Source: JBECKQ01 sp040235375 | GTDB lineage: Bacteria; Planctomycetota; Phycisphaerae; UBA1845 | Assembly (NCBI GenBank): GCA_040235375.1 | Contig: JBECKQ010000257.1 | Span: forward strand, 1 to 8,320 | Length of the DNA: 8,320 nucleotides | Reading direction: 5' to 3' | Shown here: positions 1-6,253 of the stretch, in pieces | Layout: every line of letters starts with the position of its first letter | Numbering within the stretch: position 1 is the stretch's first letter | Made by a program: the position numbers and the translations under genes | The notes under the pieces: model-generated | Told to the model about the DNA's origin: nothing | The model's database searches: none | What the model saw: only the letters and a program-made list of their open reading frames with translations

Positions 1-977
1 TCGGCGTCGGCGCTGACGATCTCGACCGTCTTGCCGCTCATGGTGGTGATGATGTCGTCCGGGCGGTAGGCGTTGCCGGCGATCATGTTCTCCGCCGCGG
101 CGATGAGGCCGACGACGGGCGTCTTCGCCTTGCACGCCGCCAGGGCCAGCATGGCACCGACGACGGTCATGCCGCCGCACTTGTCGTACTTCATGCCGAG
201 GATGCTGGCCTGCGGCTTGATCGAGTAGCCGCCGGTGTCGAAGGTGATCGCCTTGCCGACGAGGATGACCGGCTTGGTCTTCGAGCCCGGCTTGACGTTG
301 TACTCGAGCACGATCAGCCGCGGCGGCGTGGCGCTGCCCCGCCCGACGGCCAGGATGCCGCCCATCTTCAGGTTGGCCATCTGCTTCTCGTCGAGGACGG
401 TGCACTTGAGGCCCGACTTCGACGCGATCATTCGCACGCGCCTGGCGAGGGTGACGGGGTTGATGACGTTCGGCGGCTCGTGGGCGAGTTCGCGAGCGGT
501 GATCGTGCCGCCGCAAATCCGCTCCACCTCGTCGAGCCGCTTCTTCAACGAAGTCGCTGGTCCGGACGTGAGGAGGTCCACGGCCAGCGACGGCGACTTC
601 TCGTTCTCCGTCTTGTGCTGCTTGAACTCGAATGCACCGAGCAGCAAGCCCTCGGCCAGCGCGACGGCCGAGTCGGTCTTGGCGACGCTCTTGTTGGAGA
701 ATACCTCGACGCCGGCCTTGGCCGCCTTGTTCGCCCGCATCCAGCCGGCCACCGCCCCGCCGGCCTTGCGCACGCCATCGATCTCGATCTTCTCTTTTTC
801 GCCGAGGGAGACGAAGACCCGCGTTTCGCCCTTGCCACTCGGGGCGACCGTGACGGCCGACCCTACTGCGCTCGGCAGCGTCAGCCCCTTCGGCAACCCG
901 TCGGCGGCATCGGACGGCCGCATCAAGAACCGGATCGGGCCATGCCACTTATCGGACGGCGTAATCTTCAGTTTCAT
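1..977 (-). CDS. pepA: Leucyl aminopeptidase, peptidase family M17 (C-terminus cut off by window edge)
   Basis: Cytosolic aminopeptidase with two metal ions that removes N-terminal residues from peptides during protein turnover. The 325 visible residues hold the poorly conserved N-terminal domain (about 1-155) and the start of the catalytic domain. Visible ligand motifs are GKAITFDTGG (K242, D247), SIKP (K254) and MKYDKCGG (D265). The window ends inside VSADA (D324), where the family has its DAEGR motif. The spacings K to D (5), D to D (18) and D to D (59) match those I recall for E. coli PepA. About 170 residues, including the rest of the active site, lie outside the window. The ATG at 977 is chosen because MKLKI opens the family-like domain. 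A GTG three codons upstream (986) is possible. AGGGA at 990-994 is 12 bases from the ATG and only 3 from the GTG, so it does not decide the start. The gene is divergent from the lipoprotein gene. Confidence 0.95.
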   Translation of the reverse strand, partial: MKLKITPSDKWHGPIRFLMRPSDAADGLPKGLTLPSAVGSAVTVAPSGKGETRVFVSLGEKEKIEIDGVRKAGGAVAGWMRANKAAKAGVEVFSNKSVAKTDSAVALAEGLLLGAFEFKQHKTENEKSPSLAVDLLTSGPATSLKKRLDEVERICGGTITARELAHEPPNVINPVTLARRVRMIASKSGLKCTVLDEKQMANLKMGGILAVGRGSATPPRLIVLEYNVKPGSKTKPVILVGKAITFDTGGYSIKPQASILGMKYDKCGGMTVVGAMLALAACKAKTPVVGLIAAAENMIAGNAYRPDDIITTMSGKTVEIVSADA

Positions 978-1071
978 GAGCTTCACTGGTCCCTTAATCG
1001 CGAGCCACGTGCCAGGTCAGGTATTTCCGGACCGCATCGTAAGCGGCGCTCCGGCTGGCAGCAAACGGACA

Positions 1072-1113
1072 GGCGGGAGGCTGAAGGCAGAAGGCAGGAG
1101 GCGAAAGGACGGC
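1072..1113 (+). repeat. Degenerate heptamer tandem array (GGCnGRA)
   Basis: Consecutive 7-base units are GGCGGGA (1072-1078), GGCTGAA (1079-1085), GGCAGAA (1086-1092), GGCAGGA (1093-1099) and GGCGAAA (1100-1106). A weaker GGACGGC unit follows at 1107-1113. The phase is kept without indels across five units. The reverse complement of GGCTGAA is TTCAGCC, which matches the TTCAGnn heptamers at 6216-6241, so the two arrays may be one repeat family in opposite orientations. No function can be read from the sequence. Confidence 0.7.
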
Positions 1114-1151
1114 GGGGCGTCTACCGCACGCGGAACGCGGCGATTATGAGA

Positions 1152-1171
1152 ACCCCCACGCGAGTGGGGGT
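1152..1171. repeat. Perfect hairpin, 8-bp stem with GCGA loop
   Basis: ACCCCCAC (1152-1159) pairs perfectly with GTGGGGGT (1164-1171) around a GCGA tetraloop, which fits the GNRA type. There is no T-run on either side, so it is not a canonical intrinsic terminator. It looks like a REP-like palindromic unit. That it recurs elsewhere in the genome is inferred from its form and cannot be shown here. Confidence 0.65.
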
Positions 1172-1227
1172 GCGAGCGCCAGCAATACTCGCTACGCCGT
1201 CACGCTTGGGCACGGTCAACGACTCTC

Positions 1228-1251
1228 GGCCCCGGACTGGCGTCCGGGGTC
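1228..1251. repeat. GC-rich hairpin, 8-bp perfect core with TGGC loop
   Basis: CCCCGGAC (1230-1237) pairs perfectly with GTCCGGGG (1242-1249) around TGGC. A G-T wobble and a G-C pair extend the stem to 10 pairs. A further CTC/GAG pairing (1223-1225 with 1254-1256) could lengthen it after a small internal loop. No T-run follows. It is the same kind of compact palindrome as the hairpin about 60 bases upstream, but with a different sequence. Confidence 0.6.
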
Positions 1252-1412
1252 CTGAGGGTTGCCGCCGTCGCCGCGTTGCGTGGCGGCATCAGAAGTCCCG
1301 CGGTCGCGATGCCGCAGGGCAACACCCAGCGCACACCGACGATCGCCGGACGCGGGGATCGTACGGACTTGACGGCACGCCCATCGGCCGGAAAACCGTT
1401 TTCCGCGGACAT

Positions 1413-1445
1413 TCGTTCCGGAACGACCGCTCGGATGCGTACAAT
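1413..1445 (+). promoter_or_regulatory. Candidate lipoprotein promoter with a 14-bp palindromic operator
   Basis: TACAAT at 1440-1445 is a 5/6 match to a sigma-70 -10 element, placing the start of transcription near 1452, about 62 bases before the lipoprotein ATG. No good -35 exists at 16-18 bases spacing. The space it would occupy holds a perfect 14-bp palindrome, TCGTTCC/GGAACGA (1413-1426), spanning roughly -39 to -26. A dimeric regulator acting there as repressor, or as activator replacing the -35, would fit. The regulator is unknown. Confidence 0.4.
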
Positions 1446-1513
1446 GGCATTGACCGTGCAGCCAGGCTCCGGTGTGCTGCGGCGTCCGCGCAGGGCTTAT
1501 GGGAAGGAAGAGA

Positions 1514-1828
1514 ATGCTACGCCGGCTCATCGCGATTTGTGCCGTTGTCGCCGTGCTTTCCGTGTTATCGGGATGCGCTTCGTCGCATTGCCGGCGGTCG
1601 CTCGAGCCGCTGCACGCCACCCTGCTGTTTGACCGGTTGCCTGGCTTCCCCAGCGCCAGCTACATCATCCACAGCCAGGACTGGCCGTCGACGGTCTCCG
1701 GCTACCGCGCGCCGGAGGTCATCTTCTATCGCGAGTCGATCTATGATCAGCAGGGCGGCTGGTCGTTCAACCCGAACTACTACTACCGCCGGTTCCAGAT
1801 GGAGAAGTACGGCGAAGCGGTACGCTGA
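1514..1828 (+). CDS. Small predicted lipoprotein of unknown function
   Basis: I do not recognise a family. The 104-residue product has a classical type II signal: MLRRLIAICAVVAVL, with a basic start, a hydrophobic core and the lipobox LSGC. Lipidation and cleavage are expected at C21, leaving a mature protein of 84 residues anchored to a membrane. The mature part is rich in aromatic residues (FNPNYYYRRF near the end) with SASYIIHSQDWPST in the middle. No catalytic motif is evident. The start is fixed by the lipobox spacing and by a purine-rich GGAAGGA site at 1502-1508. A longer in-frame start at 1472 would add 14 residues ahead of the signal peptide and is unlikely. The gene stands alone, divergent from pepA and convergent with norB. 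A role in the cell envelope is an inference from the lipobox only. Confidence 0.75.
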   Translation: MLRRLIAICAVVAVLSVLSGCASSHCRRSLEPLHATLLFDRLPGFPSASYIIHSQDWPSTVSGYRAPEVIFYRESIYDQQGGWSFNPNYYYRRFQMEKYGEAVR

Positions 1829-1863
1829 ATAACCGTGCACGATTAGTGGCCAACGGGATGATT

Positions 1864-1880
1864 GGCGGGCAGAGCCCGCC
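1864..1880. repeat. Perfect 7-bp hairpin with AGA loop
   Basis: GGCGGGC (1864-1870) and GCCCGCC (1874-1880) form a perfect stem around AGA, 35 bases after the lipoprotein stop. It could slow or end transcription, but no T-run follows (CTACAAG), so it is listed as a palindromic repeat unit and not as a terminator. The flanks TTGGCGGGCAG and CCCGCCCTACA resemble a palindrome I have seen scattered in planctomycete-like genomes. That is recall, not a search result. Confidence 0.5.
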
Positions 1881-1929
1881 CTACAAGCTCACCGTGAATT
1901 GGTGACGGCGAAGGACAGGTTGTCGCCTC

Positions 1930-1954
1930 CTCCGCTCCCTTACGGTCGCGGCTC
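1930..1954. repeat. Possible dispersed repeat unit (GAGCCGCGACCGTAAGGGAG on the minus strand)
   Basis: This GC-rich element lies in the non-coding gap between the lipoprotein and norB stop codons. On the minus strand it contains GAGCCGCGACCGTAAGGGAG. The motif is familiar to me as a recurrent intergenic word in planctomycete genomes, but only one copy is present here, so the call rests on recall. It is not strongly palindromic. The rest of the 1829-2084 gap shows no gene and no clear terminator for either convergent gene. Confidence 0.25.
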
Positions 1955-2084
1955 GGACCGGCATACGCCGACCGAATCAGCAACGATGCATGCGCGCGTT
2001 GCCGCCGATCTTCAGTTATTCAGCGCAGCTCCTCGTTCGTCGACGCGGCCGTTGATTGCGCACGGTGATTTAGCGCCGGCTGCA

Positions 2085-4400
2085 TTACGCAGGATCGAGG
2101 CCCTTGACGAATTCCTCGGTTTCCTCCTCCGGCGGGAGCTTTCCGTAGCGTTTTCGCTCGCGGAAGATACGGATGGCGAGATACACGATCGGCAGGATGC
2201 CGCCGACGATGAACAGCGCGTCGCCCGGGAGGCGCAACCACTCGAGGACCCGAATGGCGCCGCCCTGGAAGAAGACCGCTTCCCGCGCATGGACGTAGCC
2301 GGCGTGGGCGGCGTGATAGAACTGGATCGCGCCGATGGGAAACAGGTTTACAAACAGCATCCACGCCAGGCCGATGTTCAGGCTCCAGAAGGAGAACTTC
2401 ATCGCCCGCTCGCTGCCGCGGTCGCGCGGAATGAAGTAGCGGGCGACGAACATGAAGAAGCCGACGGCCAGCATGCCGTAGACGCCCATCATCGCCCCGT
2501 GCCCGTGGTTCGCGGTGAACTGGGTGCCGATCTCGTAGTAACTCACGATGGGCAGGTTGATCAAAAAGCCGAACACGCCCGCGCCGAGGAAATTCCAGAA
2601 GCCCACGGCGATGAGGAAGAGCACCGCCCATTTGTGCGGGAACGTCTCGCTGCTCACGTCGAAGACGGATCCCTTCGGCCTGCGGCTGCCCAATCGCATG
2701 AAACGCCAGGCCTCATAGGTCAGCAGCACGAGGGGCACCACCTCCATCGCGGAAAAGAACGCGCCGAAGGCCATGAAGAACGCCGGCGCCCCGCTGAAGT
2801 AGAGATGGTGCATCGTGCCGATGACGCCACCGATGGAGTACAGGATCACATCCAGGTAGATGACGCGCGTCGCGGTCGTCACGCGCACGACGCGCAGCAG
2901 GACGAAGATGTACGCAACCATGATCGTGGTGAAGAGCTCGAGGAAATCCTCCACCCACAGGTGCACGACCCAGAATCGCCAGAAGTCGGCCACGGAGAAG
3001 TTCACGACCTTTCCGAACACCATGCCCGCCGCGTAGAAGAGCGGAATCGCCACGGCGCTGTACATGAACAGCCACGGCATGTTGCCGGGATGCTCGGTCC
3101 GCAGGCGCGACCAGAGCCCGCGGATCAGGATCACCAGCCACAGCACCATGCCGACGGTAAGAAGAATCTGCCACAAGCGGCCGAGATCAATGTACTCCCA
3201 GCCCTGCGCTCCGATCCAGAACCACGGTCCCTGCACGGTGATGTAGTTGTGCAGGCTGGCCGCTTCCCCCAGCAGACTGCCGACGACGACGAGCACCAGC
3301 GCCGCGAACAGGAGAATCGCCAGCTTGGCCTGGTGCTTCGGCTCGCGTCGGGCAATCATCGGGGCGATGAAGATCCCCATCGCCAGGTAGGCGGACGCGA
3401 TGAAGAAGATCGCCAGTTGCAGATGCCACATGCGCGTGAGGTTGTATGGAAACCACCTGGCGAGATTGATCCCGTAGAAGCCGGCCGGCTCGACGTGATA
3501 GTGGGCGTTCGCCCCGCCCAGCAGCCCCTGGCACAGAAACAGGCCAGCCACCACGAGAAAGTACCAGGCCGTCGCCCGCTGCGCCGGAGTCAGCCGCACC
3601 TGGTCCGGCGCTCGAAACATCAGGCTTTGCCCGGCCACTTCCTCTTCCGCGCGATGCCAGCCGAGAACGTCGTACCGGCCGAAGACGAAGAACACGATGC
3701 CGATGCCACCGAGCAGCGCGATCAGGCTGAAGACGCTCCACAACAGGGCGTCGGCCGTCGGCCGGTTGCCTGCCAGCGGAGCGGACGGCCAGTTGTTCGT
3801 GTACGAGTAATCGGTGCCCGGTCTCTGCGTCGTCGCGACCCACGCGGCCCACGAGAAGTAGGCCGTCAGGTCGTGCAGTTCCTTTGCGTCGGAGATATGC
3901 GGGCGCTGCAGTCCTTTCTGCTGCTCGGGGGGGCCGAACCAGTCCGCGTAGAACCCCTGCATCTTCTCGAACGCATGGACCTGTGCCGCGGTGTAGGTGA
4001 GCGTCTTCGTTTGCGCGTCGTATTGGTTGGCCTTGAATTCGCTGGTGACGCGTGCCCGGTCGTCCGGCGTGGGCTCACCGTTGCCCGCGTAATGGGCGAG
4101 CATCGCCTCGCCGCCACGTTGAATGTACTGAGCGGTGAAATCCGGCCCGAGGTACGCGCCGTGGCCGAAGAGCGTGCCGAACTGCATAAGGCCGTACTGC
4201 TGGAAGAGGTGCTGCCCGGCCATCACGTCTTTCGCCGTGAACAGCGTCTTGCCGTCCGGCCCGACGACGCGGTCCGGGATCGGCGGATGGTCCGCGGCGA
4301 TCCTGACGGCAAGGAAGCCGAGGACGCTGAATCCGAAGACAAACGTCACGATCGCCGTGATGGCCCAGCGGGGCGAAATGTCCATCGGCTTGCGTGGCAT
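2085..4400 (-). CDS. norB: Quinol-dependent nitric oxide reductase (qNOR, single-subunit NorB/NorZ type)
   Basis: Inner-membrane heme-copper-oxidase relative that reduces two NO to N2O with electrons from quinol. At 771 residues it has the usual qNOR length. After TM helix 1 (about 11-36) comes the extra periplasmic domain (about 37-215), related to the NorC cytochrome fold but with no CxxCH, so electrons should not come from cytochrome c. The catalytic core follows with about 13 more helices. Visible ligands are H326 (RMWHLQ, low-spin heme b), H480 in HLWVED and H531-H532 in GTMHHLYFSG (FeB), E484, E488 and E553 (SAMEVVPL), and H632/H634 in NHGHGAMMG (high-spin and low-spin hemes). The C-terminal RLPGDALFIVGGILPIVY is typical of the family. 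The start is supported by GGGAGGG 5 bases upstream; M6 is a less likely alternative. No norC, norQ, norD or denitrification gene is adjacent, so NO detoxification is as likely as respiration. Confidence 0.96.
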   Translation of the reverse strand: MPRKPMDISPRWAITAIVTFVFGFSVLGFLAVRIAADHPPIPDRVVGPDGKTLFTAKDVMAGQHLFQQYGLMQFGTLFGHGAYLGPDFTAQYIQRGGEAMLAHYAGNGEPTPDDRARVTSEFKANQYDAQTKTLTYTAAQVHAFEKMQGFYADWFGPPEQQKGLQRPHISDAKELHDLTAYFSWAAWVATTQRPGTDYSYTNNWPSAPLAGNRPTADALLWSVFSLIALLGGIGIVFFVFGRYDVLGWHRAEEEVAGQSLMFRAPDQVRLTPAQRATAWYFLVVAGLFLCQGLLGGANAHYHVEPAGFYGINLARWFPYNLTRMWHLQLAIFFIASAYLAMGIFIAPMIARREPKHQAKLAILLFAALVLVVVGSLLGEAASLHNYITVQGPWFWIGAQGWEYIDLGRLWQILLTVGMVLWLVILIRGLWSRLRTEHPGNMPWLFMYSAVAIPLFYAAGMVFGKVVNFSVADFWRFWVVHLWVEDFLELFTTIMVAYIFVLLRVVRVTTATRVIYLDVILYSIGGVIGTMHHLYFSGAPAFFMAFGAFFSAMEVVPLVLLTYEAWRFMRLGSRRPKGSVFDVSSETFPHKWAVLFLIAVGFWNFLGAGVFGFLINLPIVSYYEIGTQFTANHGHGAMMGVYGMLAVGFFMFVARYFIPRDRGSERAMKFSFWSLNIGLAWMLFVNLFPIGAIQFYHAAHAGYVHAREAVFFQGGAIRVLEWLRLPGDALFIVGGILPIVYLAIRIFRERKRYGKLPPEEETEEFVKGLDPA

Positions 4401-4405
4401 GACGG

Positions 4406-4412
4406 CCCTCCC
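4406..4412 (-). promoter_or_regulatory. norB ribosome binding site
   Basis: GGGAGGG on the minus strand, 5 bases before the ATG at 4400, is a strong Shine-Dalgarno match. It fixes this ATG as the norB start and argues against the internal M6. Confidence 0.75.
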
Positions 4413-4460
4413 GTTTGCTCGGCGGTCTGAGTTGGCAATCGACCTCGAGGCGGAATCCCG

Positions 4461-4488
4461 AAAGTAGCACTCGTGTCTGGGGCGTCAA
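4461..4488 (-). promoter_or_regulatory. Candidate norB promoter
   Basis: On the minus strand, TTGACG (4488-4483) is followed after 16 bases by TACTTT (4466-4461), preceded by TGC as in an extended -10. Transcription would begin near 4454, leaving a leader of about 54 bases. The -35 is a 5/6 match, but the -10 is only 3/6, which fits an activator-dependent promoter. I saw no clear FNR/Dnr-type TTGAT-N4-ATCAA site or NsrR-like palindrome here. Confidence 0.35.
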
Positions 4489-4643
4489 ATGTGCAATCCT
4501 GGGCGATTCGTCCCAGCCGCAATTCAACGTCACGCGGAGGGCTTTCCGACCGGTGGGGGCGTGCCGGCGGACGCCGGAGATGGCTGCTCCCGGGCCGACC
4601 GGGAGGCGCCAGGCAGGCCGTCTGGCCCCGCCCCGACAAAGTC

Positions 4644-4672
4644 TTGATGGCGTCAACGCTTTGCTGTAGAAT
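4644..4672 (+). promoter_or_regulatory. Candidate sigma-70 promoter for the HU-family gene
   Basis: TTGATG (4644-4649) and TAGAAT (4667-4672) are separated by exactly 17 bases, with 4/6 and 5/6 matches to consensus. This is among the best sigma-70-like pairs in the window. Transcription would start near 4679, leaving a leader of about 150 bases before the HU ATG, which is long enough for RNA structure or translational control. Confidence 0.55.
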
Positions 4673-4831
4673 GACTTGTGTCAATTCGGGGGCTGTCGGC
4701 GACCTGTGAGTCACCGCTCCGTGCCGGGTGCCGAGCGAACGGTCACACCGGCGGCGATGTTCCGGCTGACAGCCATGTCGCGGCGGTCTCCGGCGGTCGG
4801 GGTCGGAGGTAGGATACCGTGGAGTTGAGCA

Positions 4832-5191
4832 ATGGGAACGGTTACCAAGAAAGAGCTTATCGACCGCATCGCCGATCAGACCGATGTGAAGCGCGTCGTC
4901 GCCAAACGAATTATCCAGGGGTTCCTCGACGAGATCGTATCCGAGCTGGCCAACGGTAACCGCTTGGAGTTCAGAGACTTCGGTGTGTTCGAGTGCCGGG
5001 TGCGAGCTGCCCGCACGGCGCAGAACCCCAAGACTCTCGAACAGGTTCCGGTACCCGCCAAGCGAACCGTGAAGTTCAAGGTGGGCCGGCTCATGAAAGA
5101 CAAGCTCGCCGGCGACGGCAGCGTACCGCCCGATGCGCTGGAAAGGGTCGGCGCCACGCCGCGCTCGCGGAAAGAACTCGCCGAGAGCTAA
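4832..5191 (+). CDS. HU/IHF-family nucleoid DNA-binding protein with C-terminal tail
   Basis: Small dimeric DNA-bending protein of the nucleoid. Residues 4-92 form a complete HU/IHF fold: helices in KKELIDRIADQTDVKRVVAKRIIQGFL are followed by the beta-arm signature LEFRDFGVFECRVRAART. NPKT at the arm tip contains P66, the proline that intercalates into DNA in this family. FKVGRLMKDKL closes the fold. RDFGVF and the NPKT tip resemble IHF as much as HU, so the subclass is open. The family is usually about 90-100 residues. Here about 27 extra residues (93-119, GDGSVPP to KELAES) form a probably disordered tail unlike the Lys/Ala-rich tails of some HU proteins. The start is supported by GGAG at 4821-4824, 7 bases upstream. 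A good promoter lies about 160 bases upstream. The PHP gene follows on the same strand after 177 bases, too far to assume one operon. Confidence 0.93.
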   Translation: MGTVTKKELIDRIADQTDVKRVVAKRIIQGFLDEIVSELANGNRLEFRDFGVFECRVRAARTAQNPKTLEQVPVPAKRTVKFKVGRLMKDKLAGDGSVPPDALERVGATPRSRKELAES

Positions 5192-5354
5192 TCTTCTTCC
5201 CGCCTTTAGGTTACGTCAGCAATCCGCGGAGTTGTTCTAATTGGCCCCCCGGGCCGGAAGACGCGCCGGCGGGAGGCGGCGGCGTGGCGGTAATTCGGCT
5301 TGGGCGCTATGATTCCCCGCCCGTCGTCGGCGGAAAAAAACGGCCGGCGTATAC

Positions 5355-5359
5355 GGAGG
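5355..5359 (+). promoter_or_regulatory. RBS that sets the start of the PHP phosphatase
   Basis: GGAGG lies 9 bases before the ATG at 5369. It selects that ATG over an in-frame TTG at 5300, whose extra 23 residues (basic and Pro-rich, ending RRIRRPVR) do not look like part of the PHP fold. Confidence 0.7.
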
Positions 5360-5368
5360 CCAGTGAGA

Positions 5369-6205
5369 ATGCGGCTTTTCGATCAACACCTGCACTCGTG
5401 GAACTCGTTTGATTCGAACACGCCGCCGGTCGATAACGTGCAGGAAGCCATCCGCAAAGGGCTGAGCGGCCTCACCTTTACCGAGCACTTCGACACCCAT
5501 CCCAGCGAATGGGATGCGTGCATCTACGACGACGCGAAGATCGAGTCGGAGCTTGCCGCCCTTCGCGAGCAGTTCGGCGATCGCATTTTCATCGGCAAGG
5601 GCATCGAAATCTGCTACCAGCCGGAACGGATGGGTTTCATCCTCGATTTTCTCGCGGCGCACCATTTCGACGTTGTCATCCTCAGCGTGCACTGGGCGTT
5701 CGGCCGGCCGATTCACGAGCGCGAGCACTTCGTGCATCTGACGCCGGACCAGTACATCGTGAATCATCTGGAGGCCGTACGGGCGGCAACCGCGCAGGTC
5801 GTCGCGCTGGGCGAGCAGGGCGTGCGTCCGTTCGACGTTCTCGGTCATCTCGACTTCGCCAAGCGGTATGCCAAGCAGTTCCACGAATTCACCGGCGCCG
5901 TCAGCGCCCCGGATCTGATCGACGACATACTCCGCAACTGCCTGCAAGCGGGGCTGATTCCGGAGGTCAACACGTCGACTCTGCGGAATGGCCTGGACGC
6001 GCCGATGCCCGGTCTGGACGTCATGCGTCGCTATGCCGCGCTGGGCGGCACGTCGATGTCGCTCGGGTCCGACGCGCATCGTGCAATCTGCATCGGCAGC
6101 CATTTTGACGTCGTGCTTGACCTGATGAGAAAGGCCGGTCTGCGCAGCCAGGCGGTGTTCCAGAACCGCCGGCTGGAGATGGAACCGATCGCCTCCGCCG
6201 CGTGA
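5369..6205 (+). CDS. PHP-domain phosphatase, histidinol-phosphatase (HisJ/HisK) type
   Basis: Cytosolic metal-dependent phosphoesterase. The best guess is histidinol-phosphate phosphatase, the step of histidine synthesis that yields histidinol. The 278 residues have the length of that family and a full set of PHP trinuclear metal ligands in order: H7 and H9 (DQHLHS), E39 and H40 (TEHFDTH), E80 (GIE), H108 (SVHW), H160 and D162 (GHLDF), E199 and N201 (EVNTS), D235 and H237 (GSDAH). The C-terminal FQNRRLEMEP recalls the end of HisJ-like proteins. The SVHWAFGRP segment after H108 is also of that type. No other his gene is nearby, so a different sugar- or nucleotide-phosphate substrate cannot be excluded. 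The gene is convergent with the diadenylate cyclase. An isolated -10-like TATGAT at 5308-5313 lacks a good -35. Confidence 0.88.
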   Translation: MRLFDQHLHSWNSFDSNTPPVDNVQEAIRKGLSGLTFTEHFDTHPSEWDACIYDDAKIESELAALREQFGDRIFIGKGIEICYQPERMGFILDFLAAHHFDVVILSVHWAFGRPIHEREHFVHLTPDQYIVNHLEAVRAATAQVVALGEQGVRPFDVLGHLDFAKRYAKQFHEFTGAVSAPDLIDDILRNCLQAGLIPEVNTSTLRNGLDAPMPGLDVMRRYAALGGTSMSLGSDAHRAICIGSHFDVVLDLMRKAGLRSQAVFQNRRLEMEPIASAA

Positions 6206-6208
6206 CGT

Positions 6209-6241
6209 TGCAGTTTTCAGCTTTCAGTGTTCAGTATTCAG
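6209..6241 (+). repeat. Heptamer tandem array (TTCAGnn)
   Basis: TTCAG recurs at 6216, 6223, 6230 and 6237 with an exact period of 7 bases. A degenerate TGCAG at 6209 is in the same phase. The two variable bases between units are CT, TG and TA. On the minus strand the unit reads nnCTGAA, the same as GGCTGAA in the array at 1072-1113. It begins 3 bases after the PHP stop codon, inside the gap between two convergent genes. Confidence 0.75.
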
Positions 6242-6253
6242 CGAGGAGCGATT

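Larger units (their letters stand above)
978..1513. other. Repeat-rich divergent spacer between pepA and the lipoprotein gene
   Basis: This stretch of 536 bases has no credible gene. Reading frames that cross it are continuations of antisense or off-frame shadows of pepA and contain low-complexity Arg/Gly/Pro-rich peptide. It holds a GGC-phased heptamer array, two perfect 8-bp hairpins with 4-base loops, and a 14-bp palindrome just upstream of a TACAAT element before the lipoprotein gene. I could not identify a convincing pepA promoter on the minus strand. Confidence 0.7.
4401..4831. other. Divergent control region between norB and the HU gene
   Basis: This region of 431 bases has no convincing gene. 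It carries the norB RBS and candidate promoter on the left and the HU-gene promoter in the centre. Bases 4490-4640 are GC-rich with no assigned element. The long HU leader (about 4680-4831) contains GGCTGTC (4691-4697), complementary to GACAGCC (4768-4774). It also contains a 23-codon open frame from 4757 to 4828 that ends 3 bases before the HU start. Antisense reading frames here run on from norB shadows. Confidence 0.6.

Noticed and set aside
235..1832. Long plus-strand frames across pepA and the spacer
   Set aside because: They are antisense to pepA or off-frame to the lipoprotein gene and continue into repeat-rich non-coding DNA. Pro/Ser/Arg-rich content and lack of RBS mark them as GC-driven shadows.
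1899..4430. 843-codon plus-strand open frame
   Set aside because: It is antisense to the whole of norB. Its product is a low-complexity His/Arg/Glu/Asp-rich chain without domains, while the minus-strand frame encodes an intact qNOR.
5243..5255. GGCCC-CCC-GGGCC palindrome after the HU gene as a terminator
   Set aside because: Only a 5-bp stem with a 3-base loop and no T-run. It is too weak to call in such GC-rich DNA.
5308..5313. TATGAT as promoter of the PHP gene
   Set aside because: A 5/6 -10 match, but the -35 position at 17 bases reads TGGCGG, so the pair is not convincing alone.
5237..6103. 288-codon minus-strand frame
   Set aside because: Antisense to the PHP phosphatase, whose metal ligands are all intact on the plus strand.
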